Assembly (NCBI GenBank): GCA_021904315.1
Contig: CM038912.1
Coordinates: 16,021,061-16,085,060 of the forward strand
Origin: Sphagnum magellanicum
Lineage: Eukaryota; Streptophyta; Sphagnopsida; Sphagnales; Sphagnaceae
Direction of reading: 5' to 3'
DNA: 64,000 nt
Both the position numbers and the translations under genes were made by a program. Below the pieces are notes generated by a model. The model ran no database searches. It was not told where the DNA came from and was given only the letters and a program-made list of their open reading frames with translations. Positions 57,087 through 64,000 of the stretch are shown here, in pieces. Each line of letters opens with the position of its first letter. Position 1 is the first letter of the stretch.

Positions 57087-60000
57087 TCAGGTTTGTAACA
57101 GAATGGGGCCAATCCAGTTGCTGAACATGTCACTCAAAGCCACCTGAACTTCTCCTGATCCATGCTCACAGCTGATCAGACCTGCCAGCAAGGGAAAGAA
57201 TCGCACCAGATACCTCTCAAATGAGGCATCTCGTAGACCACTGACAGCCTGGAGAGTGGCCACTACAAGTGGGGCACGTGCCGCCAATTCTCGCCTCCTG
57301 GCAGACCCAAGAGGAACCACCCAGCGTGCCTTCTGTATGGGCACAACAGACACGGTGGAAGTGGAGACATAAAGACGCAGCACCTCCTCACAAAGCTCAA
57401 CCAGCCGTGTCTCCACATCCACATCCTTCGCCAGGGTAGGCTTGTCCAGTGGCAGATGCTGCAGCATGTTTAGATATGCTTGGTAAGCCTCACTCTCCAA
57501 GCGTAACAGTGGTGGGTCTGGCATCAACTGTAATTCCTGCAGCTTCTGTCGTAGGGCATGATCACCGTTCACCTTATGTGCATGACCTGCCACTGCATGC
57601 AGTGTGTCCAGCAGCAGCATCGTGTTGGCCACTGACAATTGTGATCCATGTGAATTGTAAATTTCTGTCATTGCCTGTTGAAATGCCCACTAGCTTCAGC
57701 AACCTCTCCATATACCTTTCCAATAACAGGCACCTCTCTTGCAGATACAGTTGAAATATTAATTTTCTGAAATAGCAACAACCAACAAACCACAATACCT
57801 TAACACTAGAGAGGCCAAGAGAATCAGTCCATACCTGGACCAGCAAAAGCTGCACAGCAATCCGACATTTCACAGCAGTAAGCAGGAGGTGCAGAACCAG
57901 GGCATCAGTTCTTTCAGGGTGCTCAGGGTTGTCATGGGAAGATACAGGCTTATGGCTTGCCTGCTCCTCTTCTGCACTAGCAACAAGGTCTTCCAAGTCA
58001 GGAAGGGTCTCAAATGCAGCTTCATGAAATGCTGTAAGCACTTCCTGCCACTTCTCATCCGAGAGAAGATTTCCTGCATTACTCATTAGCCGCACAAAGG
58101 CAGCCACGCCTATTGCTGCCAAGCTCTGGTGAGGCCGCTTGATGAAGCCTGTCAACAATGATAAAATCCTTCCTAAAAGTGGACTAACTACGGGATAGAA
58201 TTTAACAAATAGATCAACAACAAGCTGCAATGCCAGGGTGCAGGTCTCATATAGCCATGCATCCATCTCTAACTCTGCCTGCTTCTCTGAGCTAGCTTCT
58301 TGCTTTCGTGCTGCAGGTTCCGTGGCACGACGCACATAGTCAAAAATTGGAAACAAAACAGAGTCAAACACCTTCTCCCAAAGACCAGGTGAAAACATAT
58401 GCCCATGGAAACGTAGCGTGTCAAAAAGCACTTCCAATGCACTCTTTCGGATGTCGGGCCGAGGATCAAATGTCAGCTCTGATAATCCTGCATATTCCAC
58501 CACATTATAATGGTCATCAATTTCATAAGTTAAAGAAGAACTCTCTGTTGTTGATTGATTGCCAAACTCACATTACCAGTGACCAATAGAGATTTGTATA
58601 TGAACATGGTGGGGAGAAAGTACATGAGGACAGCAAATCGTTCCTGATATGAACTAACACATTCTCAGTTGCCAATTTTCCAATGACACTCTTGTGGGAT
58701 TAGAGGCAGCACCAGCAATCAAAAGTAGTTATTAGCAACCCAGATGTGACCATTTGGTAGGCAATCAGAATGCCCTCTAATAAAAATTCAACTGACCTGC
58801 AAGTAGTGGAAACCAGAAGTAGAGACTCTCGTCCTTATCAGTAAAGGTTGGAGACTCTTGTACTGTCTGTTTAGGAGAGGAGGTGGCAGACTTCACATCC
58901 TTGGTAGAAGCAGCAGCACCAAGCTCACCTTCAGCAAGCTTGAGAGCACAGAAGCGCAAAAAAGCAATAGCATTAAGGCTGACATCTTTGTCAAACCTGC
59001 TATTTGTGAAAGCGATCAGACAATTCACACAATCAGTGAATGTAGTTGTCTCTGTTTCTGTTATGTATGGAAAGTATTCCCGGACAATCTTCTCTATGGT
59101 TTCAAATGCGAGAAGCACTATAGACTTGTGTTCATCTGTGGCAGCTGTAGTAAATACCTGCACATAAACAGGAGGAATACCACATATGAACCATGTGGAC
59201 TATTCCTTAACTGCCCCAACCCATTGAACCACAGACAAAAGCTGAAGGATTATCCAGCATAGAACCATCAGATGATGCTATCAATTACTGCACAAAATAG
59301 ACCTGGGATGAGAAACTCACCATAAACATGATCTTCCAGCCAGATTTCACATTACCCACACGGGCAAAGACCATTTGTGACACACAACGGATTATCAGCT
59401 CCCGGATCTCCACAGAGCTGCTCTTCCGCATGACAATCACAAATGGCTTCATGAACTCGTTCTGAAAATTATAGTTTGCAAGTTCTTCGCGCTCAAGAAA
59501 CTTCATAGCAAGTTGTCTCAGAGAATCCATAGCATACATTGCAACTGAAAGGTTGTCAGAGCAGCCAACTGTCACAAAGTAGTCAGCCAGGACACTCCAC
59601 ATTCGTGACCACACCAGTCTAATGCGTGTCATGTTGAAATGCCTGCACAAACTTGCAACTGTCAGAGAAGCTGTGCATGTCTCAATTCCAAAAGCTCAGA
59701 TGATGACACATGACAAACAGTGGTGTACTGACTAAAATGCCAAGCAAGTCTGGTGTACAACTTACGAAATTTCAACAATTTTGGTTAGGCTGAACACACG
59801 AGGGTCACTTGGAGACCGCAGCTCTTCCATTGACACCTTGCACAGGGCCTTCACAAAATCCACAATGGCTTCACTGTTGAGCCTTTGACTGCGAGAAAAT
59901 ATCTTGTTCACCTCAAAACTGCCAATCTGTTCCAGCATATTGAGGTTAGACACCAGATTACTCATCTGCTCAGTTGTCACAACTCCAGCAGACCCACCCC

Positions 60001-63000
60001 CAACACCAGCACTGTCATAGGATCCACGTCGTGCTGCAGCTGCTGCATATTGTAATCGTCCTTGTGCCTTCCGTCGGAGAACTGGCAACACTGGACCTTT
60101 GATCGTTTGTCGCCTATCTGCCTCACTCTGTGGTGCAGCAAAGAAGGTTGCATCCGGAGGTGCACCCTCACCTATCAAGTGCAGATGCTCAAAGCGGGAA
60201 ACACATGTTAGAATGTGTTCCCATGCATCCTGTAGATAGTTTCCATCCTCATCTGCAATGGAGATAATTGCCTGCACATATTGCCACAAGCAAATTTTGA
60301 TACAGTATTCAAGATACCAGTGGCCTAGCCCTTAGTCAGAGCTTTACCAATCATATTTATTGGAGACTGCAGAGAAAAATCTACAACAACGCTTTGAAGG
60401 TAACACAACAAGATGAGTATGGTGGTCATAACATTATGAGAATTGCTCAGAGTGTCAGACAATCAACTTCCTCACAAATAGCAGCAACAAGCTGCCATGA
60501 CAACCTACTGACTACATTAACTCCTGACAGTGGGTGTAGATAAGCACATAATAATCCACTGAAAATTTCAGGCAAATCATTCTACCAAAATCTACATCCT
60601 GAGTTCCTATTGTATTTCCAAAAGCCGTATGAGAGACTGTCATCCTTTGGGCAATGGTCAGCAGCATAAATTGCTGCCAGCACCTCTGCAGACATCTAAC
60701 CAGTGGGCAACATTATTGAAATCACTGTGTATTACACTAAGCACATATTGAGAAATGGAGCCCCTCCCTATAGGCCCTTCATTTTAAGAGTGAGGGAATC
60801 TCACAGCTATTGATCAATGACCAGTACCTGGAGCATACTTTCAAAACAGCATTTTGAAACATCAGAAAATGTAAGTTGTATCATGTGCCTTCACATTTGG
60901 ACACTGTTCTTCATAAGAAAATTTTAGGACTGCTCAGTTGCACAGAAGGGCAAAAAGGATTTCTGTCATACCTTGATTGCATCAATATTCTTTTGCTTGA
61001 TGTCTGCAGCAGAATGGAGGGATGTGAACTTGGCCAGGGAGGTCAAGAACGCATCACGCTGTGTTCGCATGCAAAGAACAGCTGTTATGTGAATAGCATG
61101 GCGGAAGCCCTCAAGACATTGGAAAGTCACTACCTCCTCTTCACTCTTGTCAAGTGGAACACTAAATGCTGCCAACATTGGAGCCCAAGTGACCTCTACC
61201 ATTGGTCTCAGCAACTCCACATCAGATGCAGCATAGTACACTGATCTGCACCCAAATGCAAACCCCAACCAGCATGCACATGTGACACCCAGTTTGTGCC
61301 TCAAACACATGCAAGGAAAACCAATAAAATATCAAAACTCTTGTAGATGGTAGAAAAATTTGTAGTGTCAGGCATTGGAAGTTGCCATGTAGTGTTGAAA
61401 GGATATGCCATCATGCATGAAGAACTCACTCAGATTTGCCTGCCTTGGCCTTGAATTGCTCCTGCATATAGCGGATCACATCATCACTTGTCTCCAGAAT
61501 CTTTGATTCTTCACGTGGCCTTCGGACGACAATGTTGAGGATGGTATCCAATCCTAGCATCCGGTTCACATTGGCAGGCTGCTTACTGGGCATTGGTGTG
61601 TCAGCCTTCATCTTGATTTCATTTGTCACAATGCGGTCATACAATGCCCCCATAAATTCTTCAGAAATGTCATTTCCATCATCAATCCCTCGATTATTTC
61701 GGATGAACTCAGCCTTAGACATCTGCCAATAATCCACACAAGATTGATGAGTTTCCTCCAGAAATTCCACCTCTCTTAAATTCAATATGAGCAGGTTCAA
61801 AAATCATAATCAACAGTCTGCATTGTGGGAGCATTGGGCTGTGACAGTAGCAAAGGCAATCTGCTACCTTGTTTTTCACCATATTGTTGTGAGCATCTGT
61901 GTTGAGCATAATCACAGAGTACGCCAAAACATAGGCTGTGTCAGCACTGGTAAAAGCCTTGGGATTACACTTACAATACCGCTCAGCAAATTTCTCCATA
62001 ATGCGATCGATCTTCTGGGCCTCCCCAGGAAGCCTAAATCCCAAGAGGAACTCCCTGATGGCTTCATCAAAGTCCATGCCTTGGAAATTAAATGAGTCCA
62101 CATAAGCATGCATCACCTTCAGGGCAAAATCCTCTTTCTCTCCCAAATAATCACCGATCATAGTCTTATCTAAGCCAGTTCCATTCCGCAAGAACCTGGC
62201 AACATCCTCCGCAGACTCACCCACCTTGTTTGCTTTCACTAAAAACTCAATGCCCTTCCGTGGCTTCTTATTGAACAATGATAGTCCCTCCTGCAAATTC
62301 TCACTTCTGTTAAAATTAGAATGTCCAGGTCTGGAGACTGAAAGGTATGGGAGATAACAATAATCAACAAACAGTAATACTATCCCTGTGATAGCAGAGC
62401 AGAACTCAAAAAACCAGGTAAGGTAATCAAACAAATGTTGTGTCAGCTATATCCAAACTAAAACAAACATGGCAAGGATGAGTGAGGCCATAACCCTATG
62501 AGTGTCACACACAACATCTCAAACCATCACTTTCATCATGAATAGCACTGACTATTTGTTATTACTCCCCACAGACTTTATCAGTTCCCAACAGTGGATA
62601 TTTGTAAGTGTAAAATGAGCTGCCAAAACTAGGGTAAAGAATCATACAAAACCATGTGTTCTGAGTTTCTGTTTCATTTCTGGAAGCAACATGAAGACTC
62701 AGTCAAAACAATAACAGTAATGTCAAACCACTCAAAGCAGGATTGGAACCTGTACCTGGAACTCTAGTTTATAAGCTCGCCGCTGCTCAAATGTGGCTGC
62801 TTCTGATGTTTCTTCTGAGGGACGGCTTTCAGATGTGCTGCTTCCCTCTACACTATCCTCCCCAGGTTCAATACCAGGAGCTGACATTGAAGCAGCAGTA
62901 ACTTCACTGGTGTTCTCATCACCATCAGATGACTTCAGATAAGGTGACGAATCAGTCAGGTGCATCTGACGACTCATCCAGTCACCCATGGAGCGCAATA

Positions 63001-63547
63001 CCCCAACTAGACACTTAATTGCCGCCAGCTTCAGCGCAGCATCCTGAACTGGATTCAAACTGCTTTCTGCTCCAGGAGGCACTCCCTGTGCAGTCTTCAG
63101 CAGCCCGTTCACCATCCTACCACCAGCCCACAGTTAGCAGCACTCATAGTCCTTCATTGTGTGGACAAACATGTCTGTTCCAAAACAGTAAATATCTGCT
63201 ACACCAGCAGAAAGACTTTGAAGAACTACCTCTCAAATATATTTGAAGAGTCCACATCGCAATCATAGTTGACAAAAATGTCAACAAGAATCTGTGGATC
63301 AACAGACAATTTCTCCAGAAATCGTAGGACTATTGTCTTCTGAGAAAAGTTTGGATGTGCCACATTCTCCAGAACTCGAAGGACAATCATGGGGAAAAAC
63401 ACTCCAATTTCAGCTTTCAGTCCAGCCCTGAACCTTGAAACAAGGCTCATAAAGATGGAGCAAGACAACTGGAAGATATTCATCAGTGATGATGCACTGT
63501 TTTTTAGCAGAGAGAGACATAGATATTGTTTGATGGCCCCCAGGAAT
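57087..63547 (-). CDS. BIG1-BIG4-type Sec7 ARF guanine-nucleotide exchange factor (C-terminal part, partial)
   Basis: Ten in-phase exons (minus strand): 63547-63230, 63116-62756, 62290-61868, 61722-61430, 61245-60972, 60271-59766, 59642-59321, 59157-58797, 58487-57835, 57674-57087, giving about 1,365 residues of a protein normally near 1,700-1,800. BIG proteins load GTP on ARF GTPases at the trans-Golgi/endosomes and drive vesicle coat assembly. In order are: the end of the DCB-HUS region ([36 protein letters not shown]), the linker, and the Sec7 domain with catalytic glutamate finger in [12 protein letters not shown] and motif 2 ([16 protein letters not shown]), then HDS repeats to a [19 protein letters not shown] tail. 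The [15 protein letters not shown] and RSMGDW segments favour the BIG1-BIG4 clade over BIG5. The 5' exons lie beyond base 64,000. Confidence 0.96.
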
Positions 63548-64000
63548 CTGCAATAATCATCATGGACGGGACACCACCCTCATCAGTTAAAATAGATCAT
63601 GCAAAAGAGCCAATCAACATATACCTCAACCTAAGATATTCCAATGACTGTTACACAACATGATAGCACCCCTAGTTTCCACTCCAGTACATAACACTAG
63701 ATTTTTCCATTGCTGCAGTATTAAGCTCATGTGACATCAGCCAAAGCATGGCATTGATGATGATCCAGAACACTGCTTTTTCAAAGCTCCAAAGGAAACG
63801 TTGAAAAGTACAAAGCAAACTCAGGTTTGGAATCTCATTGTGAGTTACAGAATTCAAAAAGCTTGTGCACATTCAATCAGGGCAAATTCACAAGAACTTG
63901 GTGCTGATGAGAAGACCAGTACCACAATGTCCACTCTTGTTATCATTTGTAAAGAAAACATGACCAACCAACAAGGAACACAAGTTCCATTCCGATGGTT
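63548..64000 (-). other. Intron of the BIG gene
   Basis: The acceptor (TTGCAG) at 63,548-63,553 precedes the first recognised exon. No exon of the expected HUS region could be read between there and the window end. The minus-strand frame at 63,672-63,872 does not match BIG proteins and is treated as intronic. Confidence 0.6.

Noticed and set aside
57449..57754. Plus-strand frames over the BIG exons (for example 101 and 134 codons)
   Set aside because: They are antisense to exons with clear Sec7/BIG homology and carry no motif of their own.

Overview
The window is nuclear DNA of a land plant. The evidence is spliced genes with GT-AG introns, plant-type gene families (a CHR4/PICKLE-related PWWP-PHD chromatin protein, an MES-type methylesterase, a BIG-type Sec7 ARF-GEF), the 26S proteasome ATPase RPT4, CT-rich leaders and abundant decayed retroelements. 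The long AT-rich intergenic stretches fit a large, repeat-rich genome. I cannot name the species; a non-flowering lineage such as a fern is possible but unproven.

Layout. (1) 1-4,962, minus strand: 5' (N-terminal) exons of a chromatin gene with a PWWP domain, a Mi-2/CHR4-like PHD finger and a second zinc-finger-like cysteine cluster; its 3' part lies before base 1. A 58-bp minisatellite sits in its second intron. Its leader and a GC-richer, microsatellite-rich promoter zone run to about 9.6 kb. (2) 9.6-27.6 kb: AT-rich gene desert with a 254-bp tandem duplication, a PDR/ABCG transporter relic, a Ty3/gypsy integrase relic and a possible terminal LTR. (3) 27.6-35.6 kb: a gene island with RPT4 (plus strand, complete, 10 coding exons, 392 aa) and an MES-like esterase (minus strand, complete, 4 exons, 281 aa), convergent. 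(4) 35.6-54.7 kb: a second repeat-rich, AT-rich block with a roughly 48-bp palindrome-centred minisatellite, two decayed FCP1-like phosphatase fragments, a roughly 148-bp tandem repeat cut by a clean solo LTR, and a retroelement-like coding relic. (5) 57.1-63.5 kb, minus strand: the C-terminal three quarters of a BIG1-BIG4-type ARF-GEF, with its 5' end beyond base 64,000.

The four genes are unrelated housekeeping or regulatory loci (chromatin, proteasome, ester hydrolysis, membrane traffic) with no operon-like relation. The most unusual content is in the repeats, chiefly the palindromic 48-bp array whose core motif recurs over about 12 kb, and in the PWWP-PHD domain combination. Exon boundaries were worked out by hand from splice consensus and reading phase. 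In all four genes the exons listed join in phase.
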